From: Flavihumibacter sp. UBA7668
GTDB lineage: Bacteria; Bacteroidota; Bacteroidia; Chitinophagales; Chitinophagaceae
Length of the DNA stretch: 64,000 nucleotides
NCBI RefSeq assembly: GCF_002483205.1
Contig: NZ_DLHM01000007.1
Span: forward strand, 558,001-622,000
Reading direction: 5' to 3'
Below the pieces are notes generated by a model. The model was not told the origin of the DNA and did no database searches. It saw only the letters and a program-made list of their open reading frames with translations. Shown in pieces: positions 35,698 through 44,905 of the stretch. Each line of letters starts with the position of its first letter. Within the stretch, counting starts at the first letter, position 1. The translations under genes were made by a program, and so were the position numbers.

Positions 35698-35701
35698 AAG
35701 A

Positions 35702-35717
35702 ATCGTTTTATTACGAT
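35702..35717. promoter_or_regulatory. Candidate ArsR operator 1
   Basis: Palindrome ATCGT-N6-ACGAT ending 4 bp before the arsR start codon. It shares the layout ATCG(T/C)-N6-ACGAT with the second site at 35760-35775. Position in the leader would block transcription or elongation when bound. Confidence 0.5.
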
Positions 35718-35759
35718 GAGTAGAGTCAAAACAAAAGGCTTCTGATCTTTTATATGTAT

Positions 35760-35775
35760 ATCGCAAATATACGAT
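35760..35775. promoter_or_regulatory. Candidate ArsR operator 2 over the -7 box
   Basis: ATCGC-N6-ACGAT, the second copy of the arsR-upstream motif, 58 bp from the first. It covers the TATATTTG -7 box completely and is nested with a 6-bp-arm inverted repeat GTATAT/ATATAC (35756-35772). Confidence 0.5.
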
Positions 35776-35793
35776 TTAGTGTATTCGATCCAA
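35764..35793 (-). promoter_or_regulatory. Promoter of the ars operon (TTG-N19-TATATTTG)
   Basis: Read on the minus strand: TTG (35793-35791), 19 bp, then TATATTTG (35771-35764). Spacing and both boxes match the Bacteroidota consensus. The leader to the arsR ATG is about 60 nt. Confidence 0.65.
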
Positions 35794-35861
35794 CTATTTT
35801 TTACTTTCATTCTGCAGGCACACTGCTCCCTAAAACAACAGGTTAATTGATTATCAGCAGT

Positions 35862-38156
35862 TTACACTTGTTTTTTCGATTCCTTTACCGACTCTTGTTC
35901 CTGAAGCCAGGAACTATAAGCAAGAGTTGCCTTGATTTGGGTATAACTGATGGAATCTCCCAAATGCTCCTTTAATGGCCCTAACTGCGCTGACCCCAAT
36001 TTTTCCACACCTGCCTTAACCAACGATCTAATTTCCTCGCTCACCAGATAATGCGGCTCCAGATCGCCCTGCAATATTCCCTTAACCAAATGACCCTCTA
36101 TTGTTGAGATGGCAAACAGCCTGATTTCCGCAATTTCTCGTATGCTCATTCCCTGTTTGCATAAATCCAGACTTTCTTTTACTGAAGATCCCGGCTCTTT
36201 CCGGGGTTCTTTGGGCCCCTCTTTTTTTACTTTTTTCTCCTCACTATTTTTTGTTTCGACTTTCCTCTTTCCCAGGCCTTGTATCAGATCACTGATCTCA
36301 TTTGTCGGAAGCATATTTTTTAACCCTTCTGCAATTGGAACCACCTGCTCCATTTTTTTCCTGCGTAGATCGATCGCCTCCATTAACTGGTTCAGTTCCC
36401 GCTGGTACTTGGTTAACCGGGGTTCCTTTTTCATTGCTATCCCATGCTCTTCCACCAATTTGATCAGCTCATTAAAAAAGGGCGCAAAGTATTGGACGGC
36501 ATCCTTGCTACGTTGAAATAGATAATCACCGTTAGCTCCCTCACTATTCAATAATTGTGACCTGAAATGATTGACTGTTTTGGCTGCAACCTGCTGCATT
36601 TTTTGCACTTTCTCCTGAAATAACCGATAGGCTTCCAGCATCTCCCATTTGGAAACACTGGTTTTTTTCTCAATTTCATGGTACCAGTCGGCCGCCGAAG
36701 TTTCCAATCCATCCAGACTAAAGCACTGAATAAAATAATCCAGCACATACTCCCGCTCTGCAGAAGACAAGGCTTGCTCCAATGCAGATTCCGGCAACTC
36801 CGATCCGGTAAAGGAAATTACACGCTCATCCGTCTGAATGGCAGAAATTGGTATCCTTGTTTTTAATACCAGCCCTTCCAACCCGGTTAGCCGACTGAGC
36901 GCTACATATACCTGTCCGGGTGCAAATGCTGCCCCCGCATCTACTATCGCCTTTTCAAAGGTTAATCCCTGGCTCTTGTGTATGGTAATTGCCCATGCCA
37001 GCCGAACAGGATACTGGGAAAAGGTTCCCAGTTCTTCTTCCTCAATCTTATCCTTTGCTTTATCCAGTTTGTACCGGATATTTTTCCAGGTCTCCTTCTC
37101 AAGAATAAGTGGAACATCCTCTCCCGGAAAGCCGACCTGAATCTGCTCATCGTCCAGGGCCTCCACCACACCAATCTTGCCATTATAAAAACGACGGAAT
37201 TCTCCCTTATCATTCTTGATGAACATAATCTGCGCACCAACCCTTAATTCCAGCACCTCTTCAGCCGGATATGATTTTTCACCAAAATCACCCGAAATTT
37301 CAGCCTCGTACCGGAACAGATTTCCTTCCAGCCGGTTTAACTCCTGCTGATTAATTGAATCAGCCCGACTATTATGTGTACTAAGCGTTATATAATGCTC
37401 CTCCTTACCCGACTGAAATCCCGGCTGATAATGTTCGTGCAATGCATGCCAGCTGATCTGATCCAACTGGTTATTCCGCACTTTATTCAGCAGTTCAATA
37501 AAAACCGGATCCGTCTGACGATAGATCTTTTTCAATTCAATCACAAATGGCTGTGCCTCCTTCATTACAGCAGCATCAAAGAAAAAGGGACTGGCATAAT
37601 GCTCTTTTAAAAAAACCCATTCCTTATCCGATACAACCGGAGGCAACTGCCATAAATCACCAATAAACAACACCTGAACTCCGCCAAATGGCAGCTGTGG
37701 TTTTTTTCTGATAAATCGCAATACTGCATCCACCGCATCCAGCAGATCGGCACGCACCATGCTCACTTCATCTATTACCAATAACTCGAGCTCCTGAAAC
37801 AAATCCCGTTTCGGTTGTGAGAAACGAAGATTTCGCAGCATACTCGCTTTATTATTAAATAACTGCTCTCCTGAATCGGGAATAGAGCCGGAAGGGACAA
37901 AAGCCCCCAGCGGCAATTGAAAAAAAGTATGCATGGTTACACCCCCTGCATTGATCGCCGCTACACCGGTAGGTGCAACCACTGCCATCTTTTTACTGCA
38001 TAATTCCCTAATGGTCTTTAAAAAGCTCGTCTTACCAGTACCCGCCCGCCCTGTAAGAAATACAGAGCGGTGGGTATGAAGTATAAAACGCATGGCAAGA
38101 TCCAATGGCCTGTTTGTACTGTCGTGACTTGTCATCGCCGTAAAGCTACAGATCAT
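35862..38156 (-). CDS. PIF1/RecD2-like superfamily 1B helicase with C-terminal HTH
   Basis: A 764-residue ATP-dependent DNA helicase. Walker A is in FLTGRAGTGKTSFLK (residues about 33-47), Walker B in LLVIDEVSMVRADLL, motif III in GVQVLFIGDLWQLPPV, and motifs V/VI in ITIHKSQGLTFEKAIV and GQVYVALSRLTGLEG. A Lys/Glu-rich linker follows, then a helicase-associated HTH (LCKQGMSIREIAEIRLFAISTIEGH) as in RecQ C-termini. PIF1-like enzymes unwind G-quadruplexes and RNA-DNA hybrids. A second possible start is at 38135. The ssb gene lies 8 bp upstream, so single-strand binding and unwinding are coexpressed. Confidence 0.9.
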   Translation of the reverse strand: MICSFTAMTSHDSTNRPLDLAMRFILHTHRSVFLTGRAGTGKTSFLKTIRELCSKKMAVVAPTGVAAINAGGVTMHTFFQLPLGAFVPSGSIPDSGEQLFNNKASMLRNLRFSQPKRDLFQELELLVIDEVSMVRADLLDAVDAVLRFIRKKPQLPFGGVQVLFIGDLWQLPPVVSDKEWVFLKEHYASPFFFDAAVMKEAQPFVIELKKIYRQTDPVFIELLNKVRNNQLDQISWHALHEHYQPGFQSGKEEHYITLSTHNSRADSINQQELNRLEGNLFRYEAEISGDFGEKSYPAEEVLELRVGAQIMFIKNDKGEFRRFYNGKIGVVEALDDEQIQVGFPGEDVPLILEKETWKNIRYKLDKAKDKIEEEELGTFSQYPVRLAWAITIHKSQGLTFEKAIVDAGAAFAPGQVYVALSRLTGLEGLVLKTRIPISAIQTDERVISFTGSELPESALEQALSSAEREYVLDYFIQCFSLDGLETSAADWYHEIEKKTSVSKWEMLEAYRLFQEKVQKMQQVAAKTVNHFRSQLLNSEGANGDYLFQRSKDAVQYFAPFFNELIKLVEEHGIAMKKEPRLTKYQRELNQLMEAIDLRRKKMEQVVPIAEGLKNMLPTNEISDLIQGLGKRKVETKNSEEKKVKKEGPKEPRKEPGSSVKESLDLCKQGMSIREIAEIRLFAISTIEGHLVKGILQGDLEPHYLVSEEIRSLVKAGVEKLGSAQLGPLKEHLGDSISYTQIKATLAYSSWLQEQESVKESKKQV

Positions 38157-38164
38157 CTCACAAA

Positions 38165-38515
38165 TCAGGCCTCGACCTTTTTAGGCTGGCGGATCACACT
38201 AAAATCAAACACCGTAATTTCAGTTACATAGCGTTTAAGCCCATCACTATCCACATAATTGTGGTATGAGATTTTCCCCTCCACTGAAATCTCTGCTCCC
38301 TTACGTACCTCCATTTCTACTCTCTCCGCCAACTTTCCCCAGGCTATCAGATTATGCCATTGCGTTTCTGTCACCCGCTCACCCTGGCCATTCTGATAAT
38401 TGTCATTGGTTGCAATTTTAAAATGTGCCACTTTTTTTCCGGTTGTTGTTTCCTTGATTTCCGGATTGGATCCTAAATGTCCAATCAGAAACACACGATT
38501 GTTCTTCTCACTCAT
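38165..38515 (-). CDS. ssb: Single-stranded DNA-binding protein
   Basis: A 116-residue OB-fold protein: VFLIGHLGSNPEIKETTTGK, then AHFKIATNDNYQN, TQWHNLIAWGKLAE and GAEISVEGKISYHNYVD. It lacks the long acidic tail ending in DDDIPF of E. coli SSB, so it is a short form, possibly a second copy rather than the main replication SSB. Its stop codon is 8 bp from the helicase start codon, suggesting an operon. Confidence 0.92.
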   Translation of the reverse strand: MSEKNNRVFLIGHLGSNPEIKETTTGKKVAHFKIATNDNYQNGQGERVTETQWHNLIAWGKLAERVEMEVRKGAEISVEGKISYHNYVDSDGLKRYVTEITVFDFSVIRQPKKVEA

Positions 38516-38590
38516 AACTCGGTTTTTGTTGCAGGCATTCCGCCCGCCTTGTTAAAGAATCAGTTTCTGCTTCTTTGATAAAGCAGCGTG

Positions 38591-38598
38591 TAAATTTG
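38591..38598 (+). promoter_or_regulatory. Possible -7 box (TAAATTTG) for the zinc-ribbon gene
   Basis: Exact TAnnTTTG match in the 193-bp divergent gap between ssb and the zinc-ribbon gene, 110 nt from the ATG. An imperfect 10-bp inverted repeat (38628-38637 with 38656-38665) lies between. In AT-rich DNA such a match can occur by chance. Confidence 0.25.
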
Positions 38599-38708
38599 AT
38601 TGGAAAGGAGAAAATTAAACGACTGATAAGTGTTTAAATCATAAGAATACCGTTATTAAACGCTTGTTTGGAAAATCGGATCAGGGTATTTTGGAAAAAA
38701 ATTAAACA

Positions 38709-39134
38709 ATGCATTCTATAGAACCCCTCCGCAACTGCCTCTGGTGCAAGGATGCCCTCCGGGGCAGATCCGATAAAAAATTCTGCGACTCTATCTGCAG
38801 AAATGCCTACAATAACAAGCTGGAACATTCTTCTGCCAACCTGATTAAAACAATCAATTACGCATTAAGAAGAAACAGGAATATACTGGCAGATATTTAC
38901 GAACAGGCAGCGCCCGATTACACCGTTTCCAAAGAAGTATTGGTGTATAAAGGATTTCAGTTTAAGTATCATACCGAAGTGATCGACCTAAAAAACCCGG
39001 TACCCCTTTTCGTCTGTTACGATTTTGGATACCAGGTATTGCCGGAGGAACAGGTTCAGATCCTGCCCATTTCAAAAGATTTATTTGGATCTTGGCACTC
39101 GGCCAACGGATCTCGGCGGGGGGACAGGGTTTAA
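38709..39134 (+). CDS. Small zinc-ribbon protein of unknown function
   Basis: A 141-residue protein with a four-Cys zinc ribbon at the N-terminus: CLWCKDALRGRSDKKFCDSI then CRNAYNN (Cys10, Cys13, Cys26, Cys30). This resembles the DUF2116-type ribbon. The middle helix NLIKTINYALRRNRNILADI is basic, and the C-terminal half has beta-strand character. The function is unknown. The last 54 bp overlap the convergent gene; the final residues (GSWHSANGSRRGDRV) look unstructured. Confidence 0.7.
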   Translation: MHSIEPLRNCLWCKDALRGRSDKKFCDSICRNAYNNKLEHSSANLIKTINYALRRNRNILADIYEQAAPDYTVSKEVLVYKGFQFKYHTEVIDLKNPVPLFVCYDFGYQVLPEEQVQILPISKDLFGSWHSANGSRRGDRV

Positions 39135-39539
39135 TACCGCTTTTAATTCATGTAATTTCATCTTGTCCGCCGATTTCACCTGAACCGGTACATTCGATAA
39201 GGATTTTTTCTTTTCCATCTCCTTGTGTAATTCATATTTGGTGTCAGCCGGACCTAAAATTATTACTGACTCAACCTTCGCTAATTTTCCCACTACTTCC
39301 TTTAAAAATGCTTTCCGTTGCTGCTGTAGCTTATTTTGGGCATGCTTCTCCTGATTCAATTTAGCACCAAACAAACGGTTCTTGTTCGAACCTTCGCCAT
39401 CAAAACGAACACGCGTATCAATTTCTGATTGAAGTGATTCCGTGCTAACACTGCCTTCTTCATCCTTACACGCTATTACCGCTTTTTGTAAATCAATCCA
39501 GATCGCATACTGCAAACAATTGTTGTTTTTCTTTTTCAT
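39081..39539 (-). CDS. Conserved hypothetical protein, possibly eRF1/host-attachment-like
   Basis: A 152-residue basic protein. It begins with Lys/Asn residues then AIWIDLQKAVIACKDE, a central ESLQSEIDTRVRFDGEG, a helical QNKLQQQRKAFLKEVVGKL and SVIILGPADTKYELHKEM. The pattern strand-helix-(I/L)GPxxxKxEL recalls bacterial eRF1-like (baeRF) and host-attachment families, but the similarity is weak and remembered, not computed. The C-terminus (NPVPPPRSVGRVPRSK) is antisense to the end of the zinc-ribbon gene. Confidence 0.6.
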   Translation of the reverse strand: MKKKNNNCLQYAIWIDLQKAVIACKDEEGSVSTESLQSEIDTRVRFDGEGSNKNRLFGAKLNQEKHAQNKLQQQRKAFLKEVVGKLAKVESVIILGPADTKYELHKEMEKKKSLSNVPVQVKSADKMKLHELKAVLNPVPPPRSVGRVPRSK

Positions 39540-39661
39540 ACCACTGATTTTGTGGAAGAAAAAGATACGATTTTTTTATGGCATGATAACTTGCCGGGTA
39601 ACCAAATTGGAATGATTGTAGTCATACCTGCCAGTCACTAAAATCAACTACATCATTTACC

Positions 39662-40933
39662 ATGAAAAAAAACATCTTCCCGGCCCTTGGTTTATTCCTC
39701 TCCTTATCCTGTTTTGCACAAACAACCGATAAGATTTCACAACTTCAAACCCTGGCCCAGGCTTACATTACAGCGCATAACAATACCGATACCCTGCTAT
39801 ATAACCAATGGCTGGATCAGGCAAATTGGGAACAAGCTTTAAAGCTTCGCAAACTTCAGGGCTTCAAAAATGGCGCTCGTGGGGTCGGTGCTTTAGAAAC
39901 TGTTAAAATAAATCCCATTTCTGACAGCTCAGTACAAATCCTGGCTAAAGACAGACAATTTGATGGCTGGTGGAAAATAATGGTATACACCAATACAAAT
40001 ACCCAATTTAAAGACCGCACCTTACAACCACACCGGTTCAGCACGGAACTTATGCAGCAGGGTCTTCTTTCAACTGAAACTATTCAAAAGCAGATCGACA
40101 ATTACCTTGCAACCAAACTTCAACCCTTCTCCGGTGAAATACTAATTACAAAAAATAATGTGCCGGTCTACAAGAAAAAAATCGGTCAGACGAATTTATA
40201 CGGACTTGCCTCTCTTAGTAAACTTTTTGCTGCTGTTGCAATTCTTCAACTGCGGGACGAGGGTAAACTTGCGCTCGATGATTCCCTTGCAAAACACCTT
40301 CCCTTTATAAAAAATGCAGCCATTCGTTCCATCACTATCCGGCAATTATTAACCCATAGTTCAGGTTTGGGTGATTTCTTTCAGCACCCGGAATATGAAC
40401 AATTGAAAGCAAGCCTCAAAACTGATGCAGATTTCCTTCCGCTGCTTGAATCGGATCAGGTCCGTTTTGCTCCGGGAAGCAAGTGGCAGTATAGCAATAA
40501 CGGGTTTGCATGGCTCGGAGTTTTAGTTTCCACCTTATCACATCAAAACTATGAAGACTACCTTGTGCAACATATATTCAGGCCGGCTGGTATGAACGAA
40601 ACAAGTGTTCAAAACGGATCAGGTGGTGGTAAGTCCACCGTTCAGGATCTGAACAATTTCAGTCAGGCCCTTCGCAACAGCACTTTACTCAACAAATCAA
40701 GTACCAAAGAATTACTCACCTATACATTCAACGAAGAATATGGACTAGGATCCGAACATGCTCAAATAGGAACAGAACATATAATTGGACACAGTGGGGG
40801 ATATATAAAAGTATGTACCGAGTTGAATATCTACACCATCTCAGGTTATAACGTTATAATTCTGTCGGATGTAGACCCTCCTTTCGCGCATTTCCTTTCC
40901 AACAAAATAAAGGAACTGCTGATCAGGAACTAA
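39662..40933 (+). CDS. Serine hydrolase of the beta-lactamase/penicillin-binding superfamily
   Basis: A 423-residue exported protein; the signal peptide ends near LSCFAQ. The first 140 residues are a separate NTF2-like-looking domain. The catalytic domain has the S-x-x-K tetrad in LASLSKLFA (near residue 185), the Y-x-N motif in WQYSNNGFAWLG, and H-x-G in IIGHSGGYI. Relatives are class C-like peptidases and esterases; a lactam-hydrolysing role is not implied. The 3' end overlaps the convergent amidohydrolase by 11 bp. Confidence 0.87.
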   Translation: MKKNIFPALGLFLSLSCFAQTTDKISQLQTLAQAYITAHNNTDTLLYNQWLDQANWEQALKLRKLQGFKNGARGVGALETVKINPISDSSVQILAKDRQFDGWWKIMVYTNTNTQFKDRTLQPHRFSTELMQQGLLSTETIQKQIDNYLATKLQPFSGEILITKNNVPVYKKKIGQTNLYGLASLSKLFAAVAILQLRDEGKLALDDSLAKHLPFIKNAAIRSITIRQLLTHSSGLGDFFQHPEYEQLKASLKTDADFLPLLESDQVRFAPGSKWQYSNNGFAWLGVLVSTLSHQNYEDYLVQHIFRPAGMNETSVQNGSGGGKSTVQDLNNFSQALRNSTLLNKSSTKELLTYTFNEEYGLGSEHAQIGTEHIIGHSGGYIKVCTELNIYTISGYNVIILSDVDPPFAHFLSNKIKELLIRN

Positions 40934-41756
40934 GTTTGTAAAACCGATTGGCATTACCTCCCCAGAAAGCAGCCTGTTCATCCAAACTTAATGACTGAAC
41001 ATAGTTTCCTGCGAGATCAACCACCTGCTTATAGGAACCTGCAACCAGACAAACCGGCCAGTCGCTGCCAAATAAAAGCCGTTTGGCTCCGAATGCCTCC
41101 AATGCCACATCAAAATAAGGATAGATCTGACTGGCAGTCCAATGCTGCCAGTCAGCTTCTGTTATTACACCGGAAATTTTACAATACAAATTTTCCATCT
41201 CTCCCATTCTGTACATGTTTTCCCGCCAGCCTGCAATATCACCCGCTTTAATATAGGGCTTCGCTATATGATCCAGCACAAATGGCTGATCGGGACAGGC
41301 TTTAACCAATGCAATAGCCGCATCCATCTGATCAGGTTTAATTAAAATATCATAGGTAAATCCATGCTTGCCTAACTCCTTAATCCCTTTTATTATTTCT
41401 GGCCGGCTCAAATAATCTGCCGGCTCAGCCTGCGCTATATGCCGGAAGCCTTTCAGCTTAGGCATTTTTTTTAACTCTGTTAACTGTTCGGATAAATCCG
41501 CAGCAGGCAAATCTACCCATCCAACTACCCCTTTGATAAACGGTGCGCGATCCGCCGCATCACAAAACAAATAATTCTCTTCCTGGTTCTGATTTACCTG
41601 CACCAGCACGGTTCCATCTATTCCTGCCTCCCGTATTATCGGTTCAAAATCAGCCGGTGAAAAACTACGTTGAATAACTGCCATGGAATCATCAATCCAG
41701 GCATGTAAAACGGGATCATAGTCCCATATATGATGATGCGCGTCAATCTTTAGCAT
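40923..41756 (-). CDS. Amidohydrolase family protein, fuconolactonase/PDC-lactonase-like
   Basis: A 277-residue TIM-barrel hydrolase. The metal motif is at the N-terminus, KIDAHHHIWDYDP. FRHIAQAEPADYL, FVLDHIAKPYIKAGD and LLFGSDWPVC are typical of the 2-pyrone-4,6-dicarboxylate lactonase and L-fucono-lactonase group. The substrate is probably a sugar lactone or aromatic lactone. I use the ATG at 41756; the GTG at 41795 would abut the araC start codon. It is divergent from the copper regulator by 39 bp. Confidence 0.88.
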   Translation of the reverse strand: MLKIDAHHHIWDYDPVLHAWIDDSMAVIQRSFSPADFEPIIREAGIDGTVLVQVNQNQEENYLFCDAADRAPFIKGVVGWVDLPAADLSEQLTELKKMPKLKGFRHIAQAEPADYLSRPEIIKGIKELGKHGFTYDILIKPDQMDAAIALVKACPDQPFVLDHIAKPYIKAGDIAGWRENMYRMGEMENLYCKISGVITEADWQHWTASQIYPYFDVALEAFGAKRLLFGSDWPVCLVAGSYKQVVDLAGNYVQSLSLDEQAAFWGGNANRFYKLSS

Positions 41757-41776
41757 AATCCTAAAATACAATGATT

Positions 41777-41784
41777 TAGTTTTG
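41777..41784 (+). promoter_or_regulatory. Candidate -7 box (TAGTTTTG) of the AraC-type regulator
   Basis: Exact TAnnTTTG match 11 nt before the ATG at 41796, within the short gap to the divergent amidohydrolase. Confidence 0.45.
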
Positions 41785-41795
41785 CAAAACCACAC

Positions 41796-42365
41796 ATGCA
41801 GTTATTTATTAAAAATATGGTTTGTGATCGCTGTATCCTGGTGGTACGGCAGGAACTGGATAAACAAAATTTATCCTATCGGCAAATTCAGTTGGGAGAA
41901 GTAGAGCTTTCTACCATTCCTACGACAGAACAGTTGGAGAATTTTCGTTTGTCGATGGATGCGCTTGGTTTCGAATTACTGGATGATAAAAAATCAACCC
42001 TCGTTTCAAAAATCAAGACCGTTCTACTTCAGCTAATCCATAACAAGGAACAGGCAGAACTAAACACTAAAATATCGGTCCTGCTTGCCGAAGAATTACA
42101 CCACGATTATTCTTACCTCTCTTCCCTTTTCTCTTCCATTGAAGGAATTACCATTGAAAAGTATGTTATTGCACAAAGAATTGAACGCGCCAAGGAATTA
42201 CTTCTTTATGATGAGCTTTCATTGAGCGAAATTGCTGATCAGTTGGGTTATAGCAGTGTGCAGCACCTCTCGCTGCAGTTCAAAAAAATAACCGGACTCA
42301 CCCCCACCCATTTCAAACAATTGCGGGAAAACAAGCGCAAACCGCTCGATCAGGTAGGCCAATAA
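41796..42365 (+). CDS. AraC-type regulator with N-terminal metal-binding-like (HMA) domain
   Basis: A 189-residue regulator. Residues 1-65 resemble a heavy-metal-associated ferredoxin-like domain: [18 protein letters not shown] has a C-x-x-C at the usual position, and the region ends with [12 protein letters not shown] [12 protein letters not shown]. The C-terminal AraC HTH pair reads [39 protein letters not shown] and [15 protein letters not shown]. The gene precedes copA by 91 bp. Cu(I) or a related soft metal is the probable signal. The HTH domain is standard; the sensor fusion is the notable part. Confidence 0.85.
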   Translation: MQLFIKNMVCDRCILVVRQELDKQNLSYRQIQLGEVELSTIPTTEQLENFRLSMDALGFELLDDKKSTLVSKIKTVLLQLIHNKEQAELNTKISVLLAEELHHDYSYLSSLFSSIEGITIEKYVIAQRIERAKELLLYDELSLSEIADQLGYSSVQHLSLQFKKITGLTPTHFKQLRENKRKPLDQVGQ

Positions 42366-42396
42366 TTATATAACAGATACTGGTGATTGTATAACA
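42365..42396. promoter_or_regulatory. Direct repeat ATTrTATAACA x2, candidate AraC-type operator upstream of copA
   Basis: ATTATATAACA (42365-42375) and ATTGTATAACA (42386-42396) match at 10 of 11 positions and are spaced exactly 21 bp, two helical turns, as expected for an AraC-type monomer pair. A degenerate -7 box, GACCTTTG (42417-42424), follows with its -33 region at the operator edge. That layout fits an activated promoter. Confidence 0.5.
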
Positions 42397-42456
42397 ATAG
42401 ATCCTGCAGGGGGGCGGACCTTTGCCCTATTAGCAAACGCACCTAAATTCAGATCT

Positions 42457-44679
42457 ATGTCGGTTCTACTTAAAAAAGAAAGCTATCCTGTATTGGAGAT
42501 GACCTGTGCTGCCTGTGCGGTGAGTGTGGAATCCATGCTGAAGTCGGTAGCCGGTGTATCCGATGCGGGCGTCAATTATGCCAACCAGTCTGCCTGGGTA
42601 AGCTACGATCCGGCAATAACCGGACCTGAACAATTCCGCCAAACGGTTCAATCAATCGGATACGATCTGGTTATTGAAAAGGAAAATCAACAGGAAATTC
42701 AGGAAGCCTCCCAGCAGGAGCATTTTAAAGCCATAAAACAACGAACCACCTGGGCATCCCTTCTTTCTGTTCCAATTGTTGTGATCGGAATGTTTTTTAT
42801 GGATATGCCCTATGGTAACTGGATTATGCTCCTGCTCTCTGCACCCGTTGTGTTCTATTTCGGTCGCTCTTTTTTTATCAACGCATGGAAACAGGCCCGT
42901 CATAAAAAAGCCAATATGGACACCCTCGTTGCCCTAAGCACTGGTGTAGCCTGGATATTCAGTGCCTTCACCACCATTTATCCTGAGTTCTGGCATGCAA
43001 GAGGCCTGCACGCCCACGTATATTTTGAGGCTGCCGCAGTGGTTATTGCTTTTATTTCCCTTGGTAAACTATTGGAAGAAAAAGCCAAATCAAATACCTC
43101 CTCCGCATTAAAAAAACTGATGGGATTACAACCTAAAACGGTAACCCTCGTTATGGAAGACGGACAGTTCAGCGAACTTCCCATCAGCGAAGTAAAAAAA
43201 GGCAATGTATTATTGGTAAAACCAGGTGAAAAAATTCCTGTTGACGGAATTGTTACCAGCGGATCTTCCTATGTGGATGAAAGTATGATCAGCGGAGAAC
43301 CTGTTCCTGTTCTCAAAAATTCGGGTGAAAAAGTGTTTGCAGGCACCATCAACCAGAAAAGCGTATTCCGGTTTAAAGCAGAAAAAGTAGGTGCAGAAAC
43401 CGTGTTGGCGCAAATTATTAAAATGGTACAGGAAGCCCAGGGATCCAAAGCACCGGTTCAAAAAATGGTGGATAAAATCGCAGGGATATTTGTACCTATT
43501 GTAATCGGTATCGCCCTCCTGAGTTTTGTAAGCTGGTTGCTGCTTGGTGGCGATAATGCGTTTACACACGCCCTGCTTGCTGCCGTTACGGTTTTGGTAA
43601 TCGCCTGTCCATGTGCACTAGGCCTGGCAACGCCCACTGCAATCATGGTAGGTATTGGTAAAGGGGCAGAAAATAATATCCTCATCAAAGATGCCGAAAG
43701 CCTGGAATTAGCCCATTCCGTGAATGCTGTTGTGCTCGATAAAACCGGAACCATTACAGAAGGCAAACCCAAACTGGACTTCCTGCAATTCCTGAACGGC
43801 ACTAATGCAGAAGATCTGAAATCAGTATTACTTTCCATCGAAAAATCTTCTGAACATCCATTGGCTGAAGCCGTAGTTCAATTCCTGGAAGAAGAAGGAA
43901 TAAAAACCATTCCGCTTGATAAAACGACCAGTATCACCGGTATGGGAATTCAGGCACAGGTAAATGGAAAACAATATACCATCGGTAACCGGAGATTAAT
44001 GGACCAGCAAGGAGTTCAATTTGTCAAAGAACAGGAAACCTTAATCGAATCTCTCCAGAAAAAAGCCAAAACAGTGATCGTTTTTGCAGAGGATAAAAAA
44101 GCTGTTGCAATTCTGGCGATAGCCGACCAAATTAAAAGCGGTTCTGCTCTGGCTATCCTAACCCTGCAAAATGCCGGTATAGAAGTCTATATGTTAACCG
44201 GCGACAATCAACAAACAGCTGCTGCCATTGCAAAAGAAGTTAAGCTGACCAATTATAAGGCTGAAGTGATGCCATCTGATAAAGCAGCTTTCATACAGCA
44301 ACTTCAGTCAGCAGGCAAGGTTGTGGCGATGGTTGGAGATGGCATTAACGACAGTCATGCATTGGCTCAGGCAGATGTCAGTATCGCCATGGGAAAGGGA
44401 TCTGATATCGCTATGGATGTTGCCAAAATGACCCTTATTGGTTCTGATCTGAACAGCATACCAAAAGCCCTGAAACTTTCCCGAAAAACAGTGGCTACCA
44501 TCCGCCAAAATCTTTTCTGGGCATTCATCTATAATATTATTGGCATCCCGATTGCAGCGGGAATACTATATCCCTTCAACGGTTTCCTTTTAGACCCAAT
44601 GATTGCCGGAGCCGCTATGGCGCTGAGCTCCGTAAGTGTTGTCGGCAATAGTTTACGATTGAAATTATCAAACATTTAA
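42457..44679 (+). CDS. copA: Copper-translocating P-type ATPase
   Basis: A 740-residue P1B-1 ATPase exporting Cu(I) from the cytoplasm. One N-terminal HMA domain has [13 protein letters not shown]. The membrane metal site is CPC in [15 protein letters not shown] (near residue 384). The phosphorylation site is [14 protein letters not shown] (Asp near 428), the HP motif is [10 protein letters not shown], and the hinge is [20 protein letters not shown]. The last helix has the Cu-type [16 protein letters not shown]. It is followed at 10 bp by a CopZ-like chaperone and two further copper genes, forming one operon. Confidence 0.95.
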   Translation: MSVLLKKESYPVLEMTCAACAVSVESMLKSVAGVSDAGVNYANQSAWVSYDPAITGPEQFRQTVQSIGYDLVIEKENQQEIQEASQQEHFKAIKQRTTWASLLSVPIVVIGMFFMDMPYGNWIMLLLSAPVVFYFGRSFFINAWKQARHKKANMDTLVALSTGVAWIFSAFTTIYPEFWHARGLHAHVYFEAAAVVIAFISLGKLLEEKAKSNTSSALKKLMGLQPKTVTLVMEDGQFSELPISEVKKGNVLLVKPGEKIPVDGIVTSGSSYVDESMISGEPVPVLKNSGEKVFAGTINQKSVFRFKAEKVGAETVLAQIIKMVQEAQGSKAPVQKMVDKIAGIFVPIVIGIALLSFVSWLLLGGDNAFTHALLAAVTVLVIACPCALGLATPTAIMVGIGKGAENNILIKDAESLELAHSVNAVVLDKTGTITEGKPKLDFLQFLNGTNAEDLKSVLLSIEKSSEHPLAEAVVQFLEEEGIKTIPLDKTTSITGMGIQAQVNGKQYTIGNRRLMDQQGVQFVKEQETLIESLQKKAKTVIVFAEDKKAVAILAIADQIKSGSALAILTLQNAGIEVYMLTGDNQQTAAAIAKEVKLTNYKAEVMPSDKAAFIQQLQSAGKVVAMVGDGINDSHALAQADVSIAMGKGSDIAMDVAKMTLIGSDLNSIPKALKLSRKTVATIRQNLFWAFIYNIIGIPIAAGILYPFNGFLLDPMIAGAAMALSSVSVVGNSLRLKLSNI

Positions 44680-44689
44680 AACTTAAAAA

Positions 44690-44902
44690 ATGGACAAACT
44701 ACAATTTAAAACCACCATCAAATGCAGTGGTTGTATCGAAAAAGTAACACCTTTCTTAAATGAAACCGCAGGACAAAAAAACTGGGAAGTGGATCTTCAG
44801 GATCCTGCCAAAGTGCTTACTATTCCCAATTCAGAAAATATAACTTCTGCCAGCATTATCAAAGCACTGGAAGATGCCGGTTATAAAGCTGAAAAAATAT
44901 AA
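44690..44902 (+). CDS. CopZ-like heavy-metal-associated chaperone
   Basis: A 70-residue single HMA domain with metal motif KCSGCIEKV (Cys11-Cys14). It has the usual beta-alpha-beta-beta-alpha-beta order and the closing IIKALEDAGYKAE. The motif C-S-G-C replaces the more common C-x-H/x-C. It probably delivers Cu(I) to CopA. It lies 10 bp after copA and 3 bp before the DUF3347 gene. Confidence 0.88.
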   Translation: MDKLQFKTTIKCSGCIEKVTPFLNETAGQKNWEVDLQDPAKVLTIPNSENITSASIIKALEDAGYKAEKI

Positions 44903-44905
44903 ATC

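Noticed and set aside
42411..42424. MerR/CueR-type palindrome before copA
   Set aside because: The G-rich stretch is not an inverted repeat and no MerR gene is present; the 21-bp direct repeat suits the adjacent AraC-type regulator.
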